The notes beneath the pieces were generated by a model. It ran no database searches, was not told the origin of the DNA, and was given only the letters and a program-made list of their open reading frames with translations. DNA of 64,000 nucleotides from Streptomyces longispororuber (GTDB lineage: Bacteria > Actinomycetota > Actinomycetes > Streptomycetales > Streptomycetaceae), in the NCBI RefSeq assembly GCF_024448165.1, contig NZ_JAMOLN010000016.1, positions 1 to 64,000 on the forward strand, in the 5' to 3' direction. Position 1 is the stretch's first letter. Each line of letters opens with the position of its first letter. The position numbers and the translations under genes are program-made. Of this stretch, positions 26,661-34,235 are shown piece by piece.

Positions 26661-27995
26661 ATGGCACTGACGTACCAGGACGTGATGACGGCCGATCTCT
26701 CCTCCTTCGTGGACGTCTCCACGGCGTGGAAGAAGATGGGCGACCGCTTCGGCGAGCTGCAGACGGACTACGAGAAGAACGTCCAGGGCGTGCTCGGCAA
26801 CGGCAACTGGCAGGGCCTCGCCTACGGCGCCCAGCAGCAGAACGCCTCCGCCACCGCCTTCGAGTACGGCGCCGCGAAGGCGGAGGCGCACGCCGTCGCG
26901 AGCCTGCTCACCGACGCGCACACCGATCTGGTCCGGCTGCAGAAGGCGGTCAAGGACCTCGTCGAGGACGCGGAGAAGAAGGACTACAAGGTCGACTCGT
27001 CCGGCAAGGCGACCTACGTCGGCTTCGACAAGATGTCGCAGGACGAGAAGTTCGCGCTCCACCACGACCCCGACTATCCGAAGCTTGTCGCCGACGCCAA
27101 CCAGAAGGCCAAGGACTGGTCCGACGCCATCGCCAAGGCCGTCCAGGCCGTCGACGACTGCGACCAGAGCGTGAAGCGCGCCCTGTCCCGGGCCTCCAGC
27201 GACGTGAACACGGACGGCCTCGGCTTCGGCGGGTTCAACGCGCACGCCGACGGCGACCTGAAGACGGCGGGCAAGCCGGAACCCAAGTCCGAGAAGAAGG
27301 ACGGCGGTTGGGTCTCCGAGGGCGAGGCCGAGGCCTCCGGTCCCGAGGCCGGAGCCGAGGCCAAGGGCCCGGACGTCGGCGGCGGCAAGCTCGGCGAGGC
27401 CGAGGCGCACGCCTACCTCGGCAAGGCGTCGGCGGAGGGCTCGCTCACCAACGGCCCGTTCAAGCTGGCCGGTGAGGCCGAGGCGTTCGCCGGGGCCAAG
27501 GCCAACATCGGCGCGGGCATCACCAACGAGGGGCTCAACGCCGAGGCCGGTGCCTTCGCCGGCGGTGCGGCCTCGGCCCAGGGCAGCGCCTACGCGGGCC
27601 CCGTCGGCGTCTACGGGCGGGCCGAGGGCAAGGCGGGCGCCGAGGCGGAGGCCGGGATCAACGTCGGCAAGGAAGGCTTCCACGCCGGGGCCGGCGCGTT
27701 CGCCGGTGCCAAGGGCGAGGTCGCGGGCGGCGCCGACCTCGGCGGCATCGGCGTCGGTGTCACCGCCGAGGGCTACGCGGGGCCCGGTGCCGAGGCCAAC
27801 CTGGACTTCGGCAAGGACCAGAACGGGGCCTGGCACTTCAAGGCCAAGGCCGGTGTGTCGCCGATCGTCGGCGGCGGTCTCGGCATGGAGTTCACCGTCG
27901 ACCCGGGGAAGATCGCCGACACCACGGGCGACATCGTGAGCGGCATCGGGCATGGCGCGAGCTCGCTGGGGCATGCGATCGGCGGCCTGTTCTGA
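26661..27995 (+). CDS. WXG-type protein with Gly/Ala/Glu-rich repetitive C-terminal domain
   Basis: A 444-residue protein. The N-terminal part (about 1-185) is helical, with GNWQGLAYGAQQQ carrying W50-x-G52, and resembles ESX/LXG secretion domains. After a charged linker (about 200-245) comes a C-terminal region (about 245-425) of imperfect repeats built on GEAEAFAGAKANIGAG- and GYAGPGAEANLDFG-like units, suggesting a beta-rich repetitive or bacteriocin-like structure. The final residues are hydrophobic and Gly-rich. It could be an effector or surface structural protein; no toxin catalytic motif is evident. Confidence 0.75.
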   Translation: MALTYQDVMTADLSSFVDVSTAWKKMGDRFGELQTDYEKNVQGVLGNGNWQGLAYGAQQQNASATAFEYGAAKAEAHAVASLLTDAHTDLVRLQKAVKDLVEDAEKKDYKVDSSGKATYVGFDKMSQDEKFALHHDPDYPKLVADANQKAKDWSDAIAKAVQAVDDCDQSVKRALSRASSDVNTDGLGFGGFNAHADGDLKTAGKPEPKSEKKDGGWVSEGEAEASGPEAGAEAKGPDVGGGKLGEAEAHAYLGKASAEGSLTNGPFKLAGEAEAFAGAKANIGAGITNEGLNAEAGAFAGGAASAQGSAYAGPVGVYGRAEGKAGAEAEAGINVGKEGFHAGAGAFAGAKGEVAGGADLGGIGVGVTAEGYAGPGAEANLDFGKDQNGAWHFKAKAGVSPIVGGGLGMEFTVDPGKIADTTGDIVSGIGHGASSLGHAIGGLF

Positions 27996-28043
27996 TGGAT
28001 GCCGACCCGGGCCGTCACAGCACCGCAGTGAGGAGTACCTGAG

Positions 28044-28538
28044 ATGTCCACGACCCTTCCCGTGCCGATCACGTTCAAGCTGCCGGAAGGCTGGCAGGCC
28101 GCGGCACCGGACGCGGCGGGCGCCCCGGGCGCGGCGTTCGTCGCGGTGCACCCGTTCCCCGACAGCGGGTTCACGGCGAACATCACCATCGACGGCGAGT
28201 ACCGCCCCGACACGGCGACGCTCGCGCAGATCGCCGACGAGTCGGTGGAGCGGCTGCGCGCGGCCGTCACGGACGTCCACGTCGTGGACCGCCAGGAGGT
28301 CGGCTCGCCCGGCTCCCCGGGGCTCACCCAGACCCTGGAGATCTCCGCACTGGCCGGGGGCGTGACGCGTGAGCTGGTCCAGTCGCAGGTGTACCTGGCG
28401 ATGCTGGACGAGGCCGACGCGTCGAAGCGGGCGGTGACCCGGCTCGTGCTGACGGCCACCGCCGCCCAGTTCCCCGCGGTGGTGGGCGATTTCCAGGAGT
28501 TCATGAGCACCGTCCGGCCGGACACCGACGTCGCATAG
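28044..28538 (+). CDS. LpqN/LpqT- or DUF1795-like protein
   Basis: A 164-residue protein of alpha/beta character beginning VPITFKLPEGWQ, with FVAVHPFPDSGFTANITIDG, a pattern seen in LpqN/LpqT and DcrB-type (DUF1795) proteins. There is no signal peptide, so it is probably cytoplasmic. In actinobacteria such proteins often accompany ESX genes, and here it directly follows the WXG-type pair. A chaperone or immunity-like role would be an inference. Confidence 0.7.
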   Translation: MSTTLPVPITFKLPEGWQAAAPDAAGAPGAAFVAVHPFPDSGFTANITIDGEYRPDTATLAQIADESVERLRAAVTDVHVVDRQEVGSPGSPGLTQTLEISALAGGVTRELVQSQVYLAMLDEADASKRAVTRLVLTATAAQFPAVVGDFQEFMSTVRPDTDVA

Positions 28539-28547
28539 GTTGAACGC

Positions 28548-29060
28548 ATGGGACTCTTCGACAAGCTGACCGGGACCAAGCGCCCCGAGACCGGCGTCGC
28601 ACCGGCCTCGCCCGACGAGGTGCGCGCCGCGCTGCTCGCCCTCAACACGGACGACGTTCCCTACGTCATCCGCGACGGCGGCGCCGACGAGGCCGACCTG
28701 GTGGCCGAGTGGCGGCTCGCGGAGCCGGCCTGGCAGACGTTCTTCTCCCGCACGCAGGTCACCCACGCCGTCCGCATCCGGATGCGGCTCGACGTCGGGA
28801 ACCACGAGGTGCGGGCCCTGGAGGAGCAGTGGGAGCTGCAGTGGGTCGGCAACCCGCCGCGGCTCCAGATGTCGACGGAGTACTCGCGCGGCCCCGACCG
28901 GACCGTGACCCGCCAGTGGACCATCGAGCGCGGTGACAGCGGCCGTCTCCAGGCCACGGAGACGTTCCGCTACGACGCCTCGGACCTGCGCCGGCCGGTG
29001 CGCGACGCGGTCCTGCAGTCCGGGTGGGGCTGGAAAGGGCTGATGTTCGGCAAGCTGTGA
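28548..29060 (+). CDS. Hypothetical protein closing the WXG cassette
   Basis: A 170-residue soluble protein with several Trp and Arg positions (EEQWELQWVGNPPRLQM, RTVTRQWTIERGD) and a C-terminal GWGWKGLMFGKL. No family is recognised. A TAGGTT -10-like element sits 8 bp before the ATG, so it may also be transcribed separately as a leaderless message. It converges on the HAL-family gene. Confidence 0.65.
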   Translation: MGLFDKLTGTKRPETGVAPASPDEVRAALLALNTDDVPYVIRDGGADEADLVAEWRLAEPAWQTFFSRTQVTHAVRIRMRLDVGNHEVRALEEQWELQWVGNPPRLQMSTEYSRGPDRTVTRQWTIERGDSGRLQATETFRYDASDLRRPVRDAVLQSGWGWKGLMFGKL

Positions 29061-29082
29061 GACCGTGGCGGGTGGCGCCGCC

Positions 29083-30558
29083 TCACTCGGCCAGCCGGTC
29101 GAGCAGCGCGGCCGCCCGTGCCACGTCCTCCGTCAGCGGCCGGTCCGCCGGGTCCGGGTCGAGTTCGGCCGCCGCCAGCGCGAACGCCCGGCCCACCGGC
29201 AGCGACGGCTCGGGGTGCAGGTCGCGCAGGCGCAACGCCCGGACGGCCGCCACCAGTTCGCAGCCCACCACCTGCCGGTAGGCGGTGCAGACGCGCAGCG
29301 TCTGGCGGGCCGCGAGCGAGGCGAAGCTGGCCTGCTCCTCGACACCGCGGGAGAGGACCGCGTGGCCGAGGGACGCGGGGGCGGAGAAGGCGCGGAGGTC
29401 CCCGAGGGCCGCGCCGGCCGCGTACTCCAGGATCATCACGCCCGACGAGGCCGGCTCGCCGTCCGCGAGGAACGGGCGCAGCCGGGTGTACGCAGGTTCG
29501 TTCAGCGTCGACAGGCGGGACGTGGAGAGCCGGGCCACCTGGGTGAGGGACAGGCGGAAGTGGTCCAGGGCCAGGGCCAGTTGGGCCATGTAGAAGCCGC
29601 CGTGGTGGTAGGCGGCCATGTCCGCGGGTGAGATCAGCGGGTTCTCCGCCGCCGCGTTGATCTCGACCGTCAGCACGTCCTCCAGGGCGTCCGCCGCGTC
29701 GTGCGCCGGGCCGTGGATCTGCGGCACGCAGCGGAAGCCGTACGGGTCCTGGATGCGGCCGAGCGGTGGTGTGGGGCGGTCCGGGGCGCCGAGCGTCGCG
29801 CGCATGCTCTCCGCCACGTCGTACGAGCCCCGGTGCCGGCGCGCCTCGTGGACCGGCAGGGCGTACGCCTCGTACGAGCCGTCCACCGCCAACAGGCTGA
29901 GCGCGGCGACCAGTTGAGTGGCCGTCAGGAGCGTGCGCAGTTCGTGCAGGGCGAGCGCCGACTGGCCGAGGGTGAGCGCGTTCGACGAGATCAGGGCCAG
30001 TGCGTCGTTGTTGTCGAGGGGCTGCGGCTCGGGAGCGGTGCCCTTGCCGCGCCAGGGGTGTTCGCCCGCGAGCGCCAGGCCCATCTGGGCCAGCGGGGCG
30101 ATGTCGCCGGTGCCGACCGAGCCGTGCTCGTTGACCGCCGGGTGCGCGCCGTTCTCCAGCGCCTCGCACAGCGCCGTCACGACGCTGGGGCGCAGGCCCG
30201 CGCCGCCCGCGAGCAGCTGGTTCGCGCGGACCGCGAGCATCGCGCGCACCTCGCGCTCGGGCAGCTCGGCGCCGATCGCGCCCGCGTGGCTGCGCAGCAG
30301 GCGCAGGCCGTGGTCGGCGGCGGCCTCGGTGGGCACGTCCTCGCTGCGGTTGGCGCCGACGCCGGTGGAGCGGCCGTAGACCCGGCCCCACGCGGCGATC
30401 TCGCGGGCCGCGTTCCAGGACTCCTCGACCCGCTTCATGGCGTCGGTGCCCGGCACCGGGCGGGCGGTCGCGTCGGCGAGGCGGACCACGTCGGAGACCG
30501 GGAGGCCGTGACCGTCGAGGACGACGACCGGGGGAGTCGTCGGGGGCGTCGTGGACAT
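29083..30558 (-). CDS. Histidine/phenylalanine ammonia-lyase family protein lacking the MIO serine
   Basis: A 491-residue homologue of HAL/PAL enzymes. Family landmarks are visible: YGRSTGVGANRS, RANQLLAGGAGLRP, EPQPLDNNDALALISSNA, QDPYGFRCVPQIHG, AAENPLIS and the late VEEQASFASLAARQ. The MIO-forming loop, normally GSVGASGDLAPLA, reads GSVGTGDIAPLA (residues 146-157): the Ala-Ser-Gly triad is replaced by Thr-Gly, one residue short, so the usual electrophilic cofactor cannot form. It may be a different lyase or mutase, or a non-catalytic protein. ATG-start 30558 is divergent from the betaine-type ABC operon. It should not be called HutH. Confidence 0.85.
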   Translation of the reverse strand: MSTTPPTTPPVVVLDGHGLPVSDVVRLADATARPVPGTDAMKRVEESWNAAREIAAWGRVYGRSTGVGANRSEDVPTEAAADHGLRLLRSHAGAIGAELPEREVRAMLAVRANQLLAGGAGLRPSVVTALCEALENGAHPAVNEHGSVGTGDIAPLAQMGLALAGEHPWRGKGTAPEPQPLDNNDALALISSNALTLGQSALALHELRTLLTATQLVAALSLLAVDGSYEAYALPVHEARRHRGSYDVAESMRATLGAPDRPTPPLGRIQDPYGFRCVPQIHGPAHDAADALEDVLTVEINAAAENPLISPADMAAYHHGGFYMAQLALALDHFRLSLTQVARLSTSRLSTLNEPAYTRLRPFLADGEPASSGVMILEYAAGAALGDLRAFSAPASLGHAVLSRGVEEQASFASLAARQTLRVCTAYRQVVGCELVAAVRALRLRDLHPEPSLPVGRAFALAAAELDPDPADRPLTEDVARAAALLDRLAE

Positions 30559-30655
30559 CAGGCGCTGTTCCTCCTCTAACCAGGCGTAAAAGGACGACCG
30601 CGTCTCACAGTTCGGTCCGCCAGGCGCGGATTTACGGGTGATTTACGCGGGGGCA

Positions 30656-30700
30656 TTGACAAGTTATTCACGCACCAAGAACTCTGCATGACGATATGCA
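30656..30700 (+). promoter_or_regulatory. Promoter/operator region of the quaternary-amine ABC operon
   Basis: A consensus -35 TTGACA lies at 30656-30661, with only a weak -10 (near AACTCT). It is followed by a perfect TGCAT-GACGAT-ATGCA inverted repeat at 30685-30700, a possible operator. Just upstream are two direct TTTACG repeats (about 30631 and 30642). Confidence 0.45.
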
Positions 30701-30730
30701 GGACGGGCAAGAGGACTCCAGAGGCGCTCC

Positions 30731-31942
30731 ATGATTCAGTTCGAAGCGGTCCACAAGCGATTCCCCAACGGCACGACAGCGGTTCACGATCTCTCGCTCG
30801 ACATGCCCGAAGGGGGTGTGACCGTCTTCGTCGGGTCGTCCGGCTGCGGCAAGACGACCAGCCTCCGCATGATCAACCGTATGGTCGACCCGACCTCCGG
30901 CACCATCCGGGTCGGCGGCCGGAACGTCCTGGAGCAGGACGCCGCCGAACTGCGGCGCTCCATCGGCTACGTCATCCAGCAGGCCGGCCTCTTCCCGCAC
31001 CGCACCGTCCTCGACAACATCGCGACCGTGCCGCTGCTCCTCGGCTGGGGCCGCAAGAAGGCCCGCGCCGCCGCCGGTGACCTCCTGGAGCGCGTCGGCC
31101 TCGCCCCGGAGATGGGCAGGCGCTACCCGCACCAGCTCTCCGGCGGACAGCAGCAGCGCGTCGGCGTCGCCCGCGCACTCGCCGCCGATCCGCCGGTGCT
31201 CCTCATGGACGAGCCGTTCGGTGCGGTCGACCCCGTGGTCCGTACTCAGCTCCAGGACGAACTGCTGCGCCTGCAGCGGGAGTTGAACAAGACCATCGTC
31301 TTCGTCACGCACGACATCGACGAGGCGGTGCGGCTCGGCGACCGGATAGCCGTGTTCCGTACGGGCGGGCACCTCGTGCAGTGCGCGTCGCCCGCGGAAC
31401 TCCTCGCCCGGCCCGCGGACGACTTCGTCGCGGACTTCCTGGGGGCCGAGCGGGGGCTGAAGCTGTTGTCGCTGACCGCGCTGGTGGACGTGAAGCAGGG
31501 GGCGGCGCCGGACGGTGGGCCCTGGGAGCTGGTGCTGGACGGTGCCCGCAAGCCGGTCGTGTGGCGGGAGCGGGGCGGTGCCGGTGGTGCGGAGGTGCCC
31601 GTGCGGCCCCTCCGCGATACGGACTCGCTGCTCTCGGCCCTGAACGAGTCGATCGCGTCCCCGTCGGGGCTGGTGGCCCGGGTCGACGCGGAAGGTGTCC
31701 TGACCGGGGTGTCGTCCCGGTCCGACATCCATTCGGCGGCGGGAGACGCCCACCTCAGGGGCGCGGGGAACGGCGCGACCAGCCCCGACGGCGGCGCACC
31801 GGCACCTGAGCCCTCCGCCCCCACGGCGGCAACGCCTCGGGGCTCCGCCCCGGACCCCGCTGCTCAATCGCCGCAGGGGCTTGATCTGCCGGCCCCTGCC
31901 GACGCCCCTGCCGACGGCAAGAGTGGGCGTGGCGTCGCATGA
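30731..31942 (+). CDS. Quaternary-amine ABC transporter ATP-binding protein (ProV/OpuCA-like)
   Basis: A 403-residue cytoplasmic ATPase. Walker A GSSGCGKTT, signature LSGGQQQRVGVARAL, Walker B VLLMDEPFGAVDP and H-loop VTHD are intact; FPNGTTAVHDLSLDMPEGG is ProV/OpuCA-like. A C-terminal accessory region (about 240-340) looks like a single CBS-like unit that may sense ionic strength. The last 65 or so residues are Pro/Ala-rich and are encoded by two dispersed intergenic repeats (31753-31786 and 31838-31886), so they are not part of the conserved fold. Its stop overlaps the ATG of the first permease (ATGA). Confidence 0.93.
   Translation: MIQFEAVHKRFPNGTTAVHDLSLDMPEGGVTVFVGSSGCGKTTSLRMINRMVDPTSGTIRVGGRNVLEQDAAELRRSIGYVIQQAGLFPHRTVLDNIATVPLLLGWGRKKARAAAGDLLERVGLAPEMGRRYPHQLSGGQQQRVGVARALAADPPVLLMDEPFGAVDPVVRTQLQDELLRLQRELNKTIVFVTHDIDEAVRLGDRIAVFRTGGHLVQCASPAELLARPADDFVADFLGAERGLKLLSLTALVDVKQGAAPDGGPWELVLDGARKPVVWRERGGAGGAEVPVRPLRDTDSLLSALNESIASPSGLVARVDAEGVLTGVSSRSDIHSAAGDAHLRGAGNGATSPDGGAPAPEPSAPTAATPRGSAPDPAAQSPQGLDLPAPADAPADGKSGRGVA
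31753..31786. repeat. Dispersed repeat family A, copy 3, inside a coding sequence
   Basis: CTCAGGGGCGCGGGGAACGG then CGCGACCAGCCCC: the reverse orientation of the family, translated as part of the C-terminal tail of the ABC ATPase. Confidence 0.75.
31838..31886. repeat. Dispersed repeat family B, copy 2, inside a coding sequence
   Basis: CGGGGCTCCGCCCCGGACCC then CGCTGCTCAATCGCCGCAGG then GGCTTGATCT. Same family as 22270-22302, translated as part of the ABC ATPase tail. Confidence 0.75.
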
Positions 31943-32589
31943 GCTTCGACTGGGAATGGGTCGGGTCGCATCGGGACGACCTCGCCACCCTCACCGTCTC
32001 CCACCTCCAGGCGGCCCTGACGGCAGTCCTCCTCGGGCTGCTGATATCCCTGCCGCTGGCCGTCCTCGCGCACCGCGTGCGGCCGCTGCGCGGATTCCTC
32101 CTCGGGCTGTCGAACGTCCTGTTCACCATCCCGTCCATCGCCGTGTTCGTGCTGCTGCTGCCGGTCTCCGGGCTCACCCGCACCACCACCGTGATCGGCC
32201 TGACGATCTACACCCTCGTCGTGCTCCTGCGGAACACCGTCGAAGGACTCGACTCCGTGCCGCAGAAGACGAAGGAAGCGGCCAAGGCGATGGGGACGCG
32301 GCCGCTGCGCACCCTGCTCACCGTCGAACTGCCGCTCGCGCTGCCGGTGATCATGGCCGGCGTACGGATCGCGACCGTCATGTCGATCTCCCTGGTCTCC
32401 GTGGCCACGTACATCGGCGACGGCGGGCTCGGGCAGCTGTTCACCGACGGGTTCCAGCGCAACTTCCCGACCCCGGTCATCGTCGGCGTCGTCCTCACCC
32501 TCCTGCTCGCGCTCGTCGCCGACGCGCTGCTCGTCGGCGTCCAGCGGCTGCTGACGCCGTGGGCCCGCACCCGGACCCGGAAGGCCTGA
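31939..32589 (+). CDS. Quaternary-amine ABC transporter permease 1 (ProW/OpuCB-like)
   Basis: A 216-residue integral membrane protein with about five to six helices and the EAA-type cytoplasmic loop (EAAKAMGTRPLRTLLTVELPLALPVIMAGVR in segments). SIAVFVLLLP and VATYIGDGGLG are typical of the OpuC family permeases. Its ATG overlaps the ATPase stop, and the second permease starts 5 bp after its own stop. Confidence 0.93.
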   Translation: MSFDWEWVGSHRDDLATLTVSHLQAALTAVLLGLLISLPLAVLAHRVRPLRGFLLGLSNVLFTIPSIAVFVLLLPVSGLTRTTTVIGLTIYTLVVLLRNTVEGLDSVPQKTKEAAKAMGTRPLRTLLTVELPLALPVIMAGVRIATVMSISLVSVATYIGDGGLGQLFTDGFQRNFPTPVIVGVVLTLLLALVADALLVGVQRLLTPWARTRTRKA

Positions 32590-32594
32590 CCGCC

Positions 32595-33272
32595 ATGTAC
32601 GAACTCTTCAAGGACCTGGGCGCGTGGCTGGTCAGCGGCGACCAGTGGGGCGGCGCCGACGGCATCGCGCAGCGGCTCGCCGAGCACCTCCAGTACTCGC
32701 TGCTCGCCACGCTCATCGCCGCCGCGATCGCGCTGCCCGTGGGACTGCTCATCGGCCACACGGGCCGCGGCGCCTTCCTCGCCATCAACCTCTCCTCCTT
32801 CGGCCGCGCCCTGCCCACCGTCGGCCTCGTCGTCCTGGTCTTCCTGGCCAGCGGGCTGTCGATGTGGCCCGTCTACATCGCCCTCGTCGCGCTCGCGGTG
32901 CCGTCCATCGTCACCAACACGTACGCCGGGATGACCGCCGTCGACCCGGAGGTGAAGGACGCGGCGCGCGGCCAGGGGATGCGCGCCCACCAGGTGCTGT
33001 TCCAGGTCGAGCTGCCGCTCGCGCTGCCGCTGATCATGACCGGGCTTCGGCTCGCCCTCATCCAGGTCGTCGCGACCGCCACGATCGCCGCGTACGTCTC
33101 CTTCGGCGGGCTCGGCCGCTACGTCTTCGACGGGCTCGCCCAGCGCGACCTCGTGCAGGTGCTCGGCGGCGCCGTCCTCGTCGCGCTCGTCGCCGTCGTC
33201 CTCGACCTGGCCCTCTCCGGCCTGCAGCGCCTGCTCTTCCGCCACCGCCCCAGCACCCTCAAGTCCGCCTAG
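32595..33272 (+). CDS. Quaternary-amine ABC transporter permease 2 (OpuCD-like)
   Basis: A 225-residue membrane protein with the same fold as its neighbour. FGRALPTVGLVVLVF and the EAA loop DAARGQGMRAHQVLFQVELPLALP are recognisable, followed by AAYVSFGGLGRYVFDG. The two permeases probably form the heterodimeric channel. ATG 32595 is selected on spacing and conservation. Confidence 0.93.
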   Translation: MYELFKDLGAWLVSGDQWGGADGIAQRLAEHLQYSLLATLIAAAIALPVGLLIGHTGRGAFLAINLSSFGRALPTVGLVVLVFLASGLSMWPVYIALVALAVPSIVTNTYAGMTAVDPEVKDAARGQGMRAHQVLFQVELPLALPLIMTGLRLALIQVVATATIAAYVSFGGLGRYVFDGLAQRDLVQVLGGAVLVALVAVVLDLALSGLQRLLFRHRPSTLKSA

Positions 33273-33283
33273 GAGCACCCCAG

Positions 33284-34222
33284 ATGAACCGACGCACCCT
33301 CCTCGGCGGCCTCTTCGCCGCGGCCGCCGTACCCGCCGTCGCCGCCTGCTCCGGCGGCATCACCTCGCTCGACGGGCAGGGCTCCGGCGGCTCCGGCGGC
33401 GGCTCCAGCAAGGGCGGCCTCACCATCGGCACCGCCAACTTCACCGAGAACCAGGTCCTCGGGTACCTGTACGCGGCCGTCCTGGAGGCGGCCGGCGTCA
33501 GGACGACGGTCCGGGCCAACCTCGGCACCCGCGAGATCCTCATCCCCGCGCTCAAGGGCGGCGACCTCGACCTGCTGCCCGAGTACCAGGGCGCGCTGCT
33601 TCACTATCTCGACGCCAAGGCGACCGCCACCGAGGAGGGCGCGATGCAGAACGCCCTCGCCCTGGCGCTCCCCGCCGGCCTGCAGATCCTGCCCTACGGC
33701 ATGGCCGAGGACTCCGACGCCTTCGCCGTCACCCGCGAGACCGCCGAGAAGTACGGGCTGAAGTCCCTCGCGGACCTCGCCAGGCACGACGGCAAGCTCG
33801 TCATCGGCGCCGCGCCGGAGGTCAAGAAGCGGCAGGTCGGCGCGGTCGGACTGAAGGACGTCTACGGCGTCGAGTTCAAGGAGTTCAAGTCGCTCGACTC
33901 CTCCGGGCCGTTGGTGAAGGGCGCTCTGAAGAAGGGCGACGTCGACGTGGCGAACCTGTTCACCACCGACACCGACATCGCCGCCAACCACTGGGTCGTC
34001 CTCACCGACCCCAAGAACCTCGTCCCCGGCCAGCACATCGTCCCGCTGATCGCCGACCGCAAGGCCGACTCCACGGTCCGCAAGGCGCTGGCCCGCCTCG
34101 GCAACGTCCTGACGACCGAGCACCTCACCGAGCTCAACCGCCTCGTCGACAAGGACAAGAAGGACCCCGAGGACGTCGCGAACGACTACGCCCGCCGGCA
34201 CGGGCTCAGCAAGAAGAAGTAG
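33284..34222 (+). CDS. Quaternary-amine ABC transporter substrate-binding lipoprotein
   Basis: A 312-residue exported protein. The Arg-rich N-terminus, hydrophobic stretch and lipobox (VAACSGG, Cys21 or so) mark it as a lipoprotein. A Ser/Gly linker precedes the OpuAC-like domain beginning LTIGTANFTENQVLGYLYAAVLE, with the typical LLPEYQGALLHYL. Such proteins bind glycine betaine, choline, carnitine or ectoine; the exact ligand is not evident. It completes the ATPase-permease-permease-SBP order of an osmoprotectant importer. Confidence 0.93.
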   Translation: MNRRTLLGGLFAAAAVPAVAACSGGITSLDGQGSGGSGGGSSKGGLTIGTANFTENQVLGYLYAAVLEAAGVRTTVRANLGTREILIPALKGGDLDLLPEYQGALLHYLDAKATATEEGAMQNALALALPAGLQILPYGMAEDSDAFAVTRETAEKYGLKSLADLARHDGKLVIGAAPEVKKRQVGAVGLKDVYGVEFKEFKSLDSSGPLVKGALKKGDVDVANLFTTDTDIAANHWVVLTDPKNLVPGQHIVPLIADRKADSTVRKALARLGNVLTTEHLTELNRLVDKDKKDPEDVANDYARRHGLSKKK

Positions 34223-34235
34223 AGAGGGCCGTCCC

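Noticed and set aside
29083..30558. Calling the HAL-family gene hutH because hut genes lie in the window
   Set aside because: It is 13 kb from hutU, lacks the MIO serine and is divergent in several motifs.
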